In this document: one piece after another, positions 33,499-43,800 of the stretch | How positions within the stretch are numbered: the first letter of the stretch is position 1 | Layout: every line of letters starts with the position of its first letter | Assembly (NCBI RefSeq): GCF_018141545.1 | Contig: NZ_CP064357.1 | Location: 682,001 to 746,000, forward strand | Length of the DNA stretch: 64,000 nucleotides | Direction: 5' to 3' | Source: Miltoncostaea oceani | GTDB taxonomy: Bacteria; Actinomycetota; Thermoleophilia; Miltoncostaeales; Miltoncostaeaceae | Made by a program: the position numbers and the translations under genes | Notes under the pieces: model-generated | The model's database searches: none | Seen by the model: only the letters and a program-made list of their open reading frames with translations | Told to the model about the DNA's origin: nothing

Positions 33499-33945
33499 AT
33501 GTCAGTGAGTGAGCACCCGGACATCCACGCCCAAGCCCTCGGTGTGCTGCAGGGATGGAAGCTCGGTGCGCGGCCGGCGCCCTCACAGGGGGCTGTCGCC
33601 TTCGCGCTCTGCGGCCCGGCGGCGGACGAGGTGGCGGAGCTGGTCAGCGGAGAGAAGGTGATCGCCCAGCTCGATTCGCTGACGCGCTCGATCTACTCCG
33701 AGGGCCTGCCCCGCCTTTCCTCGCCGGGTCTTCTCGACCTCGCCCTCGCCCAGCGGCTTCTCTCCGGATATGCGCTCGTGCTGAGCAACCGCGGCTTCGG
33801 CCAGGCGGTCATGGCTCCGGGCCTCCGGATGGAGGCGGCCGATGATGCGGCGGTACCGGGCCTCCAGGTGGCGCTCGCCATCGGGCCTGCTCAGCGTGGC
33901 GCAGCCCGCGCGAGCGCCTACGTCGTCGGAGAAGGAGCCGCCTGA
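33499..33945 (+). CDS. Hypothetical protein
   Basis: 148 residues, soluble, alpha/beta by composition. ATG 33499 or GTG 33505 may start it; the GATACT box would suit GTG 33505 (seven bases). It overlaps the next gene by one base, so the pair is co-translated. No recognised family. Confidence 0.55.
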   Translation: MSVSEHPDIHAQALGVLQGWKLGARPAPSQGAVAFALCGPAADEVAELVSGEKVIAQLDSLTRSIYSEGLPRLSSPGLLDLALAQRLLSGYALVLSNRGFGQAVMAPGLRMEAADDAAVPGLQVALAIGPAQRGAARASAYVVGEGAA

Positions 33946-34280
33946 TGGCGAGCTTGGTGGCAGCCGCACAGCTTCTGTGCGCCCTCGGGCTGATCTCCTT
34001 TGCGATCGCGGCCTGCCTCGGCAGGCACACGATGCTCGCCGGCTACCTGCTGCGGGCCCTGTCGACCAGTGCGGGCGGGGCGACGTTGCTGCGGGTCCTC
34101 TGGCAGGAGCGGATCGCGACCCGGTACCGGCGCCGGCGCAACGCCCGCTCCCGTGCCCGTCGGGCCCGCCAGGCGCGCGATGAGGATCCGCCCGCGGATG
34201 CCCCCGCCTCCCGCCGCCAGGCCTGGCGCACCCGCCCCGAGGCCGAGGCGGGCGCGGACCCTCCCTCGCGCGAGGAGTAG
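33945..34280 (+). CDS. Small membrane protein with basic tail
   Basis: 111 residues: one or two hydrophobic segments (about 3-25 and possibly 30-48) followed by a long Arg/Asp/Ala-rich cytosolic tail. It starts within the stop of the preceding gene (TGATG). Function unknown. Confidence 0.55.
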   Translation: MASLVAAAQLLCALGLISFAIAACLGRHTMLAGYLLRALSTSAGGATLLRVLWQERIATRYRRRRNARSRARRARQARDEDPPADAPASRRQAWRTRPEAEAGADPPSREE

Positions 34281-34282
34281 GG

Positions 34283-34666
34283 GTGGGGTCATCGGTCGCC
34301 CACTTCAAGCGGCTACCGCGGGGATCCACCGGGCACCCGGCGGACTGTCTCTGCCGCCTCCATGAGTCCGGCGTCTGGGCTGGCTATGACCCGGTCACGC
34401 GCGCGCTGGTCATGCCGAACTCGCCGGTCGGTGAGCAGACACGCGAGAGACTCCAGCGGCGCTTCCGGATCACCTTCCAGGAGGAGATCGGACCGGGTGA
34501 ATGGCAGCGTGGCTGCGAGCTCCACCGTGAGGCCGACCAGAAGCAACGCGAGGAACGCTGGAAGGCCGGCAACTCGACCGCCTACGAGCGCAGCATGGTC
34601 AAGTGGCAGCGGGGCGTCGCGATGGGCCACTGGCCCGGCGAGCCGGCGACCGGGCCCAGCTCCTAG
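34283..34666 (+). CDS. Hypothetical protein
   Basis: 127 residues from a GTG two bases past the preceding stop, so part of the same operon (33499-34666). The N-terminus has DCLCRLHESG and the middle is charged helix. No motif or family recognised. Confidence 0.5.
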   Translation: MGSSVAHFKRLPRGSTGHPADCLCRLHESGVWAGYDPVTRALVMPNSPVGEQTRERLQRRFRITFQEEIGPGEWQRGCELHREADQKQREERWKAGNSTAYERSMVKWQRGVAMGHWPGEPATGPSS

Positions 34667-35265
34667 CGTTCGTCGCTGCGGAAGGCGTAGTCAGCGAAGC
34701 CGCGTCCCCGCAGGACCAGCGGCGGGCAGGTCCGCTCGGCGTATCCGCTGAACAGGCACGCGCGCAGGGTGATAGTCAGGCTCACCGTCACGCCTGAGGT
34801 CAGGTGGCAGTCGCCGAAGTCATCGCGCCAGGCCAGGCGCCCGCCGATCCCGATGCCGGGGAGGGCCTCGCAGGTGTTCGGGTCGATCAGGGCGCGGGCC
34901 TCGATCGGGTTGAAGGCCACGTTGTTGACCTCGATCTGGATCGAGTCGAGCGCCTGGGGCGTCAGGCCGAACTTGCCCTGGAGGTTCGCGTCGATGACCG
35001 CGCGCGCCCGCGCCTGGGCCCCGGCCTCGTCGATCAGGATCACGCCGGCACCGGCGCCACCGGCCGAAGGGTCGACGATGGCACTGGCCGCGGCGTAGGC
35101 CGCGGCCTGGGCGGTCTCGGTGAGGCGTGAGTGGGCGGCGGTGGAGACCGCGATCAGGTGGAGGCCGAAGAGGCTCCCGAGTCCGAGGAAGCCGAAGAAG
35201 ATCAGGGTGAGCAGGAGAACCGCGCCGCGGCGGCGGCCGTGGCGACGGCGAGGGAGCCGAGGCAT
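34663..35265 (-). CDS. TadE/TadG-like pilus-assembly protein
   Basis: 200 residues from MPRLPRRRHG. The basic N-terminus followed by GAVLLLTLIFFGFLGLG (one membrane helix, about 14-38) and AAHSRLTETAQAAAYAAASA is the TadE/TadG pattern of exported Flp-pilus minor components. It is the third of three overlapping genes of this kind; start and previous stop overlap by one base. Confidence 0.7.
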   Translation of the reverse strand: MPRLPRRRHGRRRGAVLLLTLIFFGFLGLGSLFGLHLIAVSTAAHSRLTETAQAAAYAAASAIVDPSAGGAGAGVILIDEAGAQARARAVIDANLQGKFGLTPQALDSIQIEVNNVAFNPIEARALIDPNTCEALPGIGIGGRLAWRDDFGDCHLTSGVTVSLTITLRACLFSGYAERTCPPLVLRGRGFADYAFRSDER

Positions 35266-35750
35266 CAGCGGACCTCCCGGGTGAGGCTCGGCACGTCGAT
35301 GTGGCGCTGCATGGCGATCGAGACGTCGCCGGCGCACTCGCGGTCGCCCATCAGCTCCGGCACGCAGAACTCGAACCAGGGCTGGGTGTAACGGACCTCG
35401 ATCCGCAGCTGCTCACCGAAGGGGACCGGGACCGCGCTCGAGGTGTTGGCCGCCGGCGGGATCTGCTCGATCACCTGGCCGTCGCGGACCCGGAACGCCC
35501 GGCAGATCGCCTCACCACCGCCCGAGCGCGGCAGCATCTGCTCACAGCGCGTCTCGATCGCCTGGGTGTAGCGACCGTTTGCGGCGACGTACAGGGCCGT
35601 CTGGGAGAGCGCGTGCTGGGCGGCGAGGGCGTTCCCATAGCCGACGGTGATGAAGACGCAACCCGCCGTCACGATCATCAGGATCACGAAGGTCAGCAGG
35701 AACTCGAGGGTCTCGACCCCGGCGCGGCGCGCGTGGCGGTGCCGGCGCAT
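35265..35750 (-). CDS. TadE-like pilin
   Basis: 161 residues from MRRHRHARRAGVETLEFLLTF; a Glu (GVETLEF) precedes the hydrophobic helix (about 15-36), as in TadE proteins processed like prepilins. The exterior has paired cysteines. It overlaps both flanking genes by one base and is co-translated with them. Confidence 0.7.
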   Translation of the reverse strand: MRRHRHARRAGVETLEFLLTFVILMIVTAGCVFITVGYGNALAAQHALSQTALYVAANGRYTQAIETRCEQMLPRSGGGEAICRAFRVRDGQVIEQIPPAANTSSAVPVPFGEQLRIEVRYTQPWFEFCVPELMGDRECAGDVSIAMQRHIDVPSLTREVR

Positions 35751-36295
35751 CAGTCGCCTCTCAGTGAGCTGGTGCGGCTGCTGGCGCTCAGGCACTCGTT
35801 CAGGTTGTCGGCAAGGGCCAGGCCGGAGATCCAGCGCGCCGTGAGCTCGACCTCGATCTGGGTGAGTCGGCGGTCTCCACCGACTCCACGCGAGACGAGC
35901 ACACGCCGGCGCACCAGGTCTCCGGTGCCCGTGCCACAGGATGCGTCGGCGATCACACCGGGGAGGCCGTTCGCCGCACCCTGGTCGGAGATGCTCGCGA
36001 GGACGATGCCCGCGGCCCGGTCCGCCTCGCGCACGGCGATCTGGTGGTTGGCGGCGTCAGCGGCGATGTCACCACCGAAGGCACTGGCACCGAAGCGCCA
36101 GCGGTCGTATGCCGACTGGGCTGACTGGGCGGCCACGTCTGAGCTCGTGGAGAGGACCGTCGAGGTCCAGTAGAGCGAGCCGACCGTGTAGAGGCCCCAG
36201 AGGAGCACGATCAGGGAGAACATCGCCGCGAGCAGCTCGATGAAGCTGGTGCCGTGTCGTGCACGCAGAGCGCGCGTGAGTCGGTGGCCTCTCAT
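35750..36295 (-). CDS. TadE-like pilin
   Basis: 181 residues from MRGHRLTRAL (ATG 36310 is an alternative). It has GTSFIELLAAMFSLIVLLWG, a TadE-like Glu-containing hydrophobic helix, then a Ser/Ala-rich exterior with two cysteines. First gene of the three-gene pilin set; no TadA ATPase, TadB/C or prepilin peptidase is near. Confidence 0.7.
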   Translation of the reverse strand: MRGHRLTRALRARHGTSFIELLAAMFSLIVLLWGLYTVGSLYWTSTVLSTSSDVAAQSAQSAYDRWRFGASAFGGDIAADAANHQIAVREADRAAGIVLASISDQGAANGLPGVIADASCGTGTGDLVRRRVLVSRGVGGDRRLTQIEVELTARWISGLALADNLNECLSASSRTSSLRGD

Positions 36296-36380
36296 CGGTC
36301 GTCCGAGCATGCCAGCGGCCCGATTCGGGAGAGGACTTCTCCGCCCTCCCTGAAGATGAGCGGCCCGTCGGGCCCCCTCC

Positions 36381-36386
36381 TATCCT
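36381..36386 (+). promoter_or_regulatory. Leaderless -10 box (TATCCT)
   Basis: Six bases before ATG 36393. Confidence 0.55.
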
Positions 36387-36392
36387 CGCCCC

Positions 36393-37022
36393 ATGCGCCG
36401 GCACCTGATCACGATGGCCTCGACCGCCCTGCTGATCGGGGTGGTCCCGAGCTCCGCGGCGGCGCAGGCGTGCTTTCACCCTTTCAGCGGATGGGTGGTC
36501 CTGGAAGGGACTCTCGAGCGCGCCGTCGCTCCGGGGCCGGGGGCTGTCTCCACGGCCGAAGCGAGGCTCCGCAGGGCCACAGCGAACCAGTCCAGGGCGA
36601 AGGTGTCCCTACGCCGGATCCCCGACAAGGGGAGCCCGCAGGCCGTGAAGGCACGCGCGGTCCTCGCGCGCACCGCATCAGTCGCATCGGCGCGCGCCGC
36701 GGAGCTCCGCCTGCTCCGCGCTGGCGCCCGCGGCTTCACGCTCCGGGTCGGCCTCGGCCTGACCGGCAGCGGCCACCTCGGCCCCACCTCCTATCGCTTC
36801 GACACTCCCTGCCATTTCCAGAAGCAGACAGGCCGTCCGCTCAGGGCCGACACCGGGCTGAGGGTGACGGTGCGCTCCACCCGGGCGACGAAGATGGCCG
36901 CTGTCAGCCGGGATCTCATCCGGCCCCGCGTCGGACACCGGATCTCGGTGACCCTCAGTCAGGTCCCGAACATGCGGCGGATCGGGGCCGGGCGCCTGCG
37001 CGCCTTGACCAATTGGGGCTGA
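36393..37022 (+). CDS. Exported hypothetical protein
   Basis: 209 residues with a signal peptide (cleavage probably after SSAAA or AQA, near 24). The mature protein is basic with beta-like segments at the end (about 110-200) and two cysteines. No recognised family. It is convergent with the membrane-protein operon at 37037-38867. Confidence 0.6.
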   Translation: MRRHLITMASTALLIGVVPSSAAAQACFHPFSGWVVLEGTLERAVAPGPGAVSTAEARLRRATANQSRAKVSLRRIPDKGSPQAVKARAVLARTASVASARAAELRLLRAGARGFTLRVGLGLTGSGHLGPTSYRFDTPCHFQKQTGRPLRADTGLRVTVRSTRATKMAAVSRDLIRPRVGHRISVTLSQVPNMRRIGAGRLRALTNWG

Positions 37023-37036
37023 GCCCCGGCAGTGCC

Positions 37037-38092
37037 CTACGAGGGAGCCGGGACCTCGAGGCGGATCAGGTCCTCGGACCCGTTGGGGTCGGGGAGGCTG
37101 ACGATCACCGGCTCGCTCGATGACACCGGCGGGAAGACGATGTAGCCGCGACGGGTGAGGCGCTCGTCCGTCTGGCCGCCGGCGGGGAGGTTGCTGGAGT
37201 CGAGCGCGTCGCTCTGGGCGGCCTCGGGCACCGCGCCGAGCTCACGCCCGTCGGCGGTCAGCAGGCTCGCGCGCCCGGGGTCGTAGCTGGCCGGGGTGCT
37301 GGTCGAGAAGTTGCGCAGGCTCAGGAAGACCCGGGTCTCGTCGGGGGCGAACTCCACCCGCTGGACCGACATCCTCAGGTTGTCGCGCCGGATCACGAGG
37401 GCCGGATCGGGCGTCACACCCTCCGGCGCCTCGGGCCACGTCCGCACCGCCGGGGCGCGCAGCTGGGACGGTGAGACGTCGGTCCAGGAGCCGACGGCGA
37501 CGATCGGCTGGTTGTTCAACGTGCTCGGGTTGAGGAAGGCGCTCGACCAATAGATGAAGCCGAAGACCTCGATGAAGCCGCTCGAGGGCACCTGGTCGCG
37601 CGAGAAGCCGAGGGTGACGGGGCGCTGGCCCTCGCCGTCCTCGGTCACGACCTGCTGGAAGAAGCCCGGGTTGTTCGGCGGCAGGAAGACCGCCGGCACG
37701 AAGATCGCGCTGTCGCGGACGAAGTAGTCCGGGTTCCCGGCGTTCGAGGTCGTCGGGATGTAGGCGTTGAAGCGGACCGGGATGCCGCGGTTGAAGGGGT
37801 AGCTCTCGTAGAAGGTCTCGAGGCCGCTGACCGGCTGGGCGGCCTCGACGAAGGCGTCGAGCTCCTCACCGACCAACGGGAAGGTGTAGGCGGTGGGCTG
37901 GGCGGTGTCGCAGCCGGCGAAGCAGGGCGGGTTGGCCGGGGTGGCGAGGGCGGCCTGCGCCTCGGCGACCTCGTCTCCTCCGCAGGAGTTGACTCCGACG
38001 AAGGCGATCGCCATCAGGACCACGGCGATGATCCCGAGACGGATGGGGTTGCGGATCTTGTAGCGGGTCCGCCCGATGGTGATGGAGGCCAT
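37037..38092 (-). CDS. Membrane-anchored hypothetical protein
   Basis: 351 residues with one N-terminal membrane segment (about 20-36) and a large external beta-rich domain (about 230-345, with FAPDETRVFLSLRN, DGRELG and LTRRGYIVF) that recalls Ig-like DUF4352 folds. The first half has paired cysteines (CFAGC). Third gene of a unit with the two preceding membrane proteins; probably an envelope component of the secretion system by context. Confidence 0.6.
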   Translation of the reverse strand: MASITIGRTRYKIRNPIRLGIIAVVLMAIAFVGVNSCGGDEVAEAQAALATPANPPCFAGCDTAQPTAYTFPLVGEELDAFVEAAQPVSGLETFYESYPFNRGIPVRFNAYIPTTSNAGNPDYFVRDSAIFVPAVFLPPNNPGFFQQVVTEDGEGQRPVTLGFSRDQVPSSGFIEVFGFIYWSSAFLNPSTLNNQPIVAVGSWTDVSPSQLRAPAVRTWPEAPEGVTPDPALVIRRDNLRMSVQRVEFAPDETRVFLSLRNFSTSTPASYDPGRASLLTADGRELGAVPEAAQSDALDSSNLPAGGQTDERLTRRGYIVFPPVSSSEPVIVSLPDPNGSEDLIRLEVPAPS

Positions 38093-38316
38093 CAGCGGGC
38101 GCCCGGCGGGTCGATCGTCTTCGGCGTCGTCCCGCTGTCGGGGGCGGGCGAGTCGACGTCGTTGCCGGTCGCCTGCGCCAGCGCCTCGAAGACCGAGTTC
38201 AGGAGCCAGTTGAGGAAGTCGTGAACCAGCTCGGGCCGGGCCAGGTAGGCGGCGAGCAGGACGATGCCGATGATCACCGGCCCTGCGTTGACACCCTCAC
38301 CGAGGCGCGACCTCAT
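38092..38316 (-). CDS. Small membrane protein
   Basis: 74 residues: one hydrophobic segment (about 11-28), an amphipathic helix (LVHDFLNWLLNSVFEALAQA) and an acidic Pro-rich tail. It overlaps the genes on both sides by one to four bases. The general layout resembles the 59-residue protein upstream of the VirB2-like pilin (61696-61875); relatedness is uncertain. Confidence 0.65.
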   Translation of the reverse strand: MRSRLGEGVNAGPVIIGIVLLAAYLARPELVHDFLNWLLNSVFEALAQATGNDVDSPAPDSGTTPKTIDPPGAR

Positions 38317-38867
38317 GAGCCGATCCCCGATGTGACGCCGGCCGACGCGAGGGCCCAGCCCTCGTCGGCGCGGGTGTAGACCAGGTCGATGCCGAGAGCC
38401 GTGGGCTGGGCCTCCGGGGGGAAGTAGGTCGCGATGACCGCCACCGTCGCGTCGGTCCCGTCGAAGGCGCTGATCTCGAGACTCGGCTCGCCGGCCTGTG
38501 CGCCTGCCAGGGCCTGGGCGGCGGGGGCGAGCTGGCTGACCAGGCGCTCGGCGATCGAGCGGGACCCGAGGCGCTCCGTGAGCTGCTCCACGTCCGGGCG
38601 GAGGGAACCGATCAGAGGGAAGTCCGTGGAGGCGACCTCGAGGAGGGCCTCAGCGTCTGCGTCCGGGATCAGAGGCTCGGCGAGGCCGCGGGCGTCGACG
38701 ATCGTCGGCTCCCTACCCTCCGCGAGTCCGGCCGGAGGGGATACGGCGTAGGCCGGCACATCATCCCCGAGGCTGAGCCCGCTGACGGTCTGCCAGATCA
38801 CCGTCCCGATTCCGATTGTCAGTAGGAGACCGAGGATCGCTGCCTTGCGTGGATCGAATCGACTCAT
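38313..38867 (-). CDS. Single-pass membrane protein
   Basis: 184 residues from MSRFDPRK. One N-terminal membrane segment (about 12-30) and an external domain whose C-terminal part (ATVAVIATYFPP, ALGIDLVYTRADEGWALASA) has the NTF2/VirB8-like pattern of strands. It heads a three-gene unit and has a clear leaderless promoter. Its first eight codons and promoter are duplicated, in degraded form, at 50880-50920. Confidence 0.65.
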   Translation of the reverse strand: MSRFDPRKAAILGLLLTIGIGTVIWQTVSGLSLGDDVPAYAVSPPAGLAEGREPTIVDARGLAEPLIPDADAEALLEVASTDFPLIGSLRPDVEQLTERLGSRSIAERLVSQLAPAAQALAGAQAGEPSLEISAFDGTDATVAVIATYFPPEAQPTALGIDLVYTRADEGWALASAGVTSGIGS

Positions 38868-38874
38868 CAGCGCG

Positions 38875-38880
38875 AAGTTA
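38875..38880 (-). promoter_or_regulatory. Leaderless -10 box (TAACTT)
   Basis: Seven bases before the minus-strand ATG at 38867; conserved in the relic copy at 50914-50919. Confidence 0.65.
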
Positions 38881-38934
38881 GCAACCACCCTCGCCGAACG
38901 CGGCGACCTTCGCTTGCGAGACCCCCGTTACGAC

Positions 38935-38969
38935 GAGAGGGGCCCGCTGATGCCAGCGGGGCCCCTCTC
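38935..38969 (-). terminator. recA terminator hairpin
   Basis: 15-bp stem GAGAGGGGCCCGCTG pairs with CAGCGGGGCCCCTCTC (one bulged G), loop ATGC. It lies between the recA stop and the next promoter on the minus strand. Confidence 0.75.
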
Positions 38970-38997
38970 ACTTACATCCATACTCCCGCTCCGAGCC

Positions 38998-40059
<1,062 letters not shown>

Positions 40060-40113
40060 TGTTCGATTTCTCCTTGTCTCGGGACTGGACTGGCCGGCCT
40101 CTCGTTGACACCG

Positions 40114-40119
40114 AACTTA
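40114..40119 (-). promoter_or_regulatory. recA -10 box overlapping a possible LexA-like site
   Basis: TAAGTT on the minus strand. On the plus strand GAACTTACGTGT (40113-40124) matches only part of the actinobacterial LexA pattern GAACNNNNGTTC, so the SOS call is weak. No well-spaced -35 was found. Confidence 0.35.
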
Positions 40120-40216
40120 CGTGTCCGGGAGCCGCCAAGGAGTGGTTCTCGCGGTCTCTGAGAAGGGTGTCGGCCGAGCCTGTCAGAGAAGCCACCGGGT
40201 GCCTCCGCCTGCGGCC

Positions 40217-40222
40217 TATTGT
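40217..40222 (+). promoter_or_regulatory. Leaderless -10 box (TATTGT)
   Basis: Eight bases before ATG 40231. Confidence 0.6.
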
Positions 40223-40230
40223 CCTCGTCC

Positions 40231-40809
40231 ATGGCCCGAACCCGCGTACCTGACTGCCTGATGATCTGCCCGGTGTGCCCCAAGGATGAGCGCATCAGGA
40301 TCAGCTTCTTCTCGAGTGCCACGAGTGTCCGATGCAACAAGTGCCGGACGAACTACCGGGCCCTGACCCAGATCGTCGCTGACACCACGCGCCAGCGCCC
40401 CGCGATGGGCGGCCGGCGCGGCTACCGGGTCACCACCAAGGACTCCGGCGGTCACGTCGCTCATCACCGCTTCGAGGCCCCTGCCGGCCTGAAGGCCCTC
40501 AGCGGCCAGCGGATCAGCATCATCTCGCGACGGGGGCGGATCATCGGTATCGCCAACCAGGCGACCGAGACCTGGTATCCGGTGCCGAACCGCTCCCTGG
40601 GCCAGGTCTCGACGCTGGCGCAGCTGGGCGGCGTCGTCGCCGCTCTCGCAATCGCCATCTACCTCGCGGTCGTCTCGGTCATCTCCCTCGGCAGCGAGGC
40701 GATCTCCGGGCTCGGCGGGCCGGCGCTGATGATCCTGGCCATCCTCGTGTTGCTCTCACCCCTCGCCGACGGCCTGCGCGCTGACGCGGCGAGGCCAAAA
40801 TCCGACTGA
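40231..40809 (+). CDS. Zinc-ribbon membrane protein
   Basis: 192 residues. The N-terminus has CLMICPVC and, 24 residues on, CNKC, a zinc ribbon in the cytosol; two hydrophobic segments lie near 130-155 and 160-180. Function unknown. Divergent from recA and followed at 29 bases by the VirB6-like gene, which has its own promoter. Confidence 0.6.
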   Translation: MARTRVPDCLMICPVCPKDERIRISFFSSATSVRCNKCRTNYRALTQIVADTTRQRPAMGGRRGYRVTTKDSGGHVAHHRFEAPAGLKALSGQRISIISRRGRIIGIANQATETWYPVPNRSLGQVSTLAQLGGVVAALAIAIYLAVVSVISLGSEAISGLGGPALMILAILVLLSPLADGLRADAARPKSD

Positions 40810-40825
40810 CGCGGGGTCTCACTTC

Positions 40826-40831
40826 TAAGGT
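40826..40831 (+). promoter_or_regulatory. Leaderless -10 box (TAAGGT)
   Basis: Seven bases before ATG 40839, likely promoter of the secretion-core operon. Confidence 0.6.
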
Positions 40832-40838
40832 TCGACCG

Positions 40839-43800
40839 ATGCCTGGCCTCGCTCACATCCGTCGTCTGCTCGTCGTGACGGCGTTGATGATGCTGGCCGT
40901 CTTCCCTGCGCTCGCCACCGCGAACGCCGGTGACACGCCGGGCCTCGGCACCGGAACGCCGATCTTCAGCCCGGATCTGCCCTTCCAGCTTCCGATCCTC
41001 GCGCCGAGCGTGGGCAACAACGAAGCCTTCACCTTCAGCTGCGTCCTGCCTCCGTCGACCGAGAACTCCGACGCCTCCAGACGCGCCCAGAGCCTCGCGG
41101 TCTCAGGCGACACGCTGAGCGAGGAGGATGTCAGCACCCTTCGACGCCTGATCGAGTTCGAGCAGAAGATCTGGCGCGACAAGGACATCGAGGACGACCT
41201 GAAGCGCAAGATCGCGGCCTTCGTCGCCGACGGAACCCCCGTCGCCAGCGGCGGAGTCGATGGCGTCCTTGTCGAGAAGATCCTCAAGGACATCAAGCCG
41301 GTGCGCGAGTCGGCGAGCCCGCGCGTCCTCGCGATGCTCAACCCCGACCCCGACGTCAAGGAGGAGAAGAGCCTCCTCGCCTTCATCCCGAGCGACTGCC
41401 CGTGGAACATCGGCATCGACCTCGAGGCGCCGGGGCTCTTCGACCTCTTCGACGATCCGGGCCGGTTCTTCGTGGACCTGAGCGTCTACCTGATCTCCCA
41501 GCCGGCCAGCGCCATCTACGACACGGTCGGCCCGTTCACCTACCGCTTCACCTTCTTCACGCCGCACGTCGAGCGCGGCGAGTCGATCTTCAACACGCCG
41601 GGATTCAGCAGCGACACCGCCGATGCGGCCGCGGCGGCTCGGGGCTATGACGTCAGCCTCGCCAAGGACGCCAACGAGCAGGTGAAGCGCAGCGGCTGGC
41701 TCCAGGCCGCCGTCTGGCTGCGCACGCTCGTCTCGGGGCTCTACATCCTGGTGCTGGTCGGGGCGGCGTTCCTGTTCATGGCCCGGGGGCCGGTGCGCAA
41801 CAAGATCAACGCCCTCGAAGTGGCGCCCCTGGCGTTGCTGTCGATCATCATCGTCCTCGTCGGGCCGATCCTGATCGGCTACGGCATCACCCTCAGCAAC
41901 CTGACGGTCGGTGAGTTCTTCCGGATGGACGCGAGCTGCTCGGCCACGGCGGTCGGAGCATCGGGGGGACAGTGCACCACGGCCCTCCAGCAGATGAACG
42001 CGATCATCACCAGCGTGCCGAGTGGCGGGGGATGGGCCGAGGTCTTCTACCGCGCGCTCGCCCTGAACGGCGCCGCGATCGCCTTCCTCCTCTTCACGAT
42101 CGTGATCCTGGTCCGGATGATCGCCCTGATCGCCCTCGTGGTGCTGCTGCCGGTCGCCAGCTTCCTGATCATCTTCGGCCGCCGCCAGCGTCAGTGGTTC
42201 GCCGCCTACGTCGCCGCTCTGGCAGTCGCGATCTTCCTGCCGGTCGGCATGGCCCTGATCCTTCGCATCGGCCTGGCGCTCAACCCGCTGACCGGTGACA
42301 TCACCGCCGCCGGCACTCTCGGAGACGTCTCGACCGGGGAGCGCCTCATCGGCCTCCTGGTCCTGATGGTGACGTTCTGGGGGATGTTGAAGCTGGTCAA
42401 GTTCATCCGCGGCCTGATGGGTCAGGGCCAGGCGGGTGCGGGGTTCCGCGATCTGCGTCGGATGGGGTCGCAGGCCTCTGTCCGCGCACGGGCCGCGGGT
42501 GGCTCTGCGGGGGGCCTGATCCCGGGCCGCGGCAAGCAGGGCGAGGAGGACTCCTCGATCGCCCCGGGCCCGTCCGCGCCCTCGAACCCCATGCGTCCGG
42601 GCTTCGGCCGCCGCGGCGCCCCGGGCGTTCCGAGCACGGCTGCGGCCCTGGGAATCGGCGGAGCCGCCCAGCCGGGCGCAGACGCCGCGGCAGGCGCCGT
42701 CCAGGGCGCGGCTGTCGCGGGTGCGGCCGTCCCCACGGGCGCCGAGGGCGCCCCCATCGTCAGGACCGACACCACCGGCCGCTCGCCGATGGACGGGACC
42801 TCGCTCCTTGGCGCCGCCGGCGCGCAGGCCCAGGGCGCCACCCCGGTGCGTCGCCCCGTCTCCCGCGAGCAGTACGAGTCGGCGATGCGCGAGCGTCGCG
42901 ATGACCTGTCCTCGGCTGTCTCGACCGGCTCGATGCCCCCTGCGCGCGAGTGGCTGCCGGTCCAGGACGGCGACGAGTACTACCTCGAGCAGAACATGAA
43001 CTTCGACGGCGAGCCCGGCGAGGCCGCGGGCGTCGGTGCGCCGGCGGCCGCGGGCGCACGGGTCATGCGCTCCACTTCTTCTGAGGGGAGCGCCAACTCC
43101 TACGTGCCCCAGGACGACGACGGATTCGATGGACCGAGCCCGGTGATGATCGCCCGTCCGGCGAGCATGGGCGCGGTGGAGGGGCATGACCCGGAGGCAG
43201 AGGAGGCGTACGCCGGCGTCGGACACGGGGTCGGCGGCATGGCCCCTACGATCGGCGGCGGCGGTCCCTCCCCTTATGAGGCGGTCCCAGGCGCGGAGGA
43301 TCTGGAGGGCCCGCTGATGCGGATGAGCTCACCCAGTCTCGGCGGCCAGGACGGCGCCTTCTTCGACGACGCCAGCGCAGGTTTCTCCGACGCCGGCGGC
43401 GCCCCGTCGGTGGACATGACCTCGTCCTCCCCGGCGGCCACCCCGAGCGGAGACGAGGGCATCGACGCCTTCTTCACCCCCGAGGAGCCCGGCGCCGGCG
43501 CGTCCACCGGTGTGGACGCCGACCTCGGCGAGCGCATCGGCGAGCGCGTCGACTCCGCCGTCGAGCGTCTCGGGGAGGGGATCACCGAGACCCACCAGGA
43601 GAGCACCGCCAGGATCGTCGACGCCACCGAGCGGAGCTCGGCGATGATCGGTGAGACGACCGATGCCGCGAGTGCCGCGGTGGTCTTCGGCCAGGCCGAG
43701 ACCGCTCAGGCCATCGGCGGGCAGATCGCCGACTCCCACGCGGACATCGCGGCCGGCATGAGCCGCAACATGGGCGACCTCCAAGAGTCCCTGTCGTCCG

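Noticed and set aside
32384-33586. N-terminal extension of the HTH-like gene to 33586
   Set aside because: The extra 128 residues are Pro/Arg/Ala-rich low complexity lying in a divergent promoter region; ATG 33202 begins the plausible protein.
41103-43226. 707-residue minus-strand open frame
   Set aside because: It lies fully antisense to the VirB6-like gene and is His/Arg/Asp-rich, as produced by reverse frames of GC-rich coding DNA; no recognisable protein.
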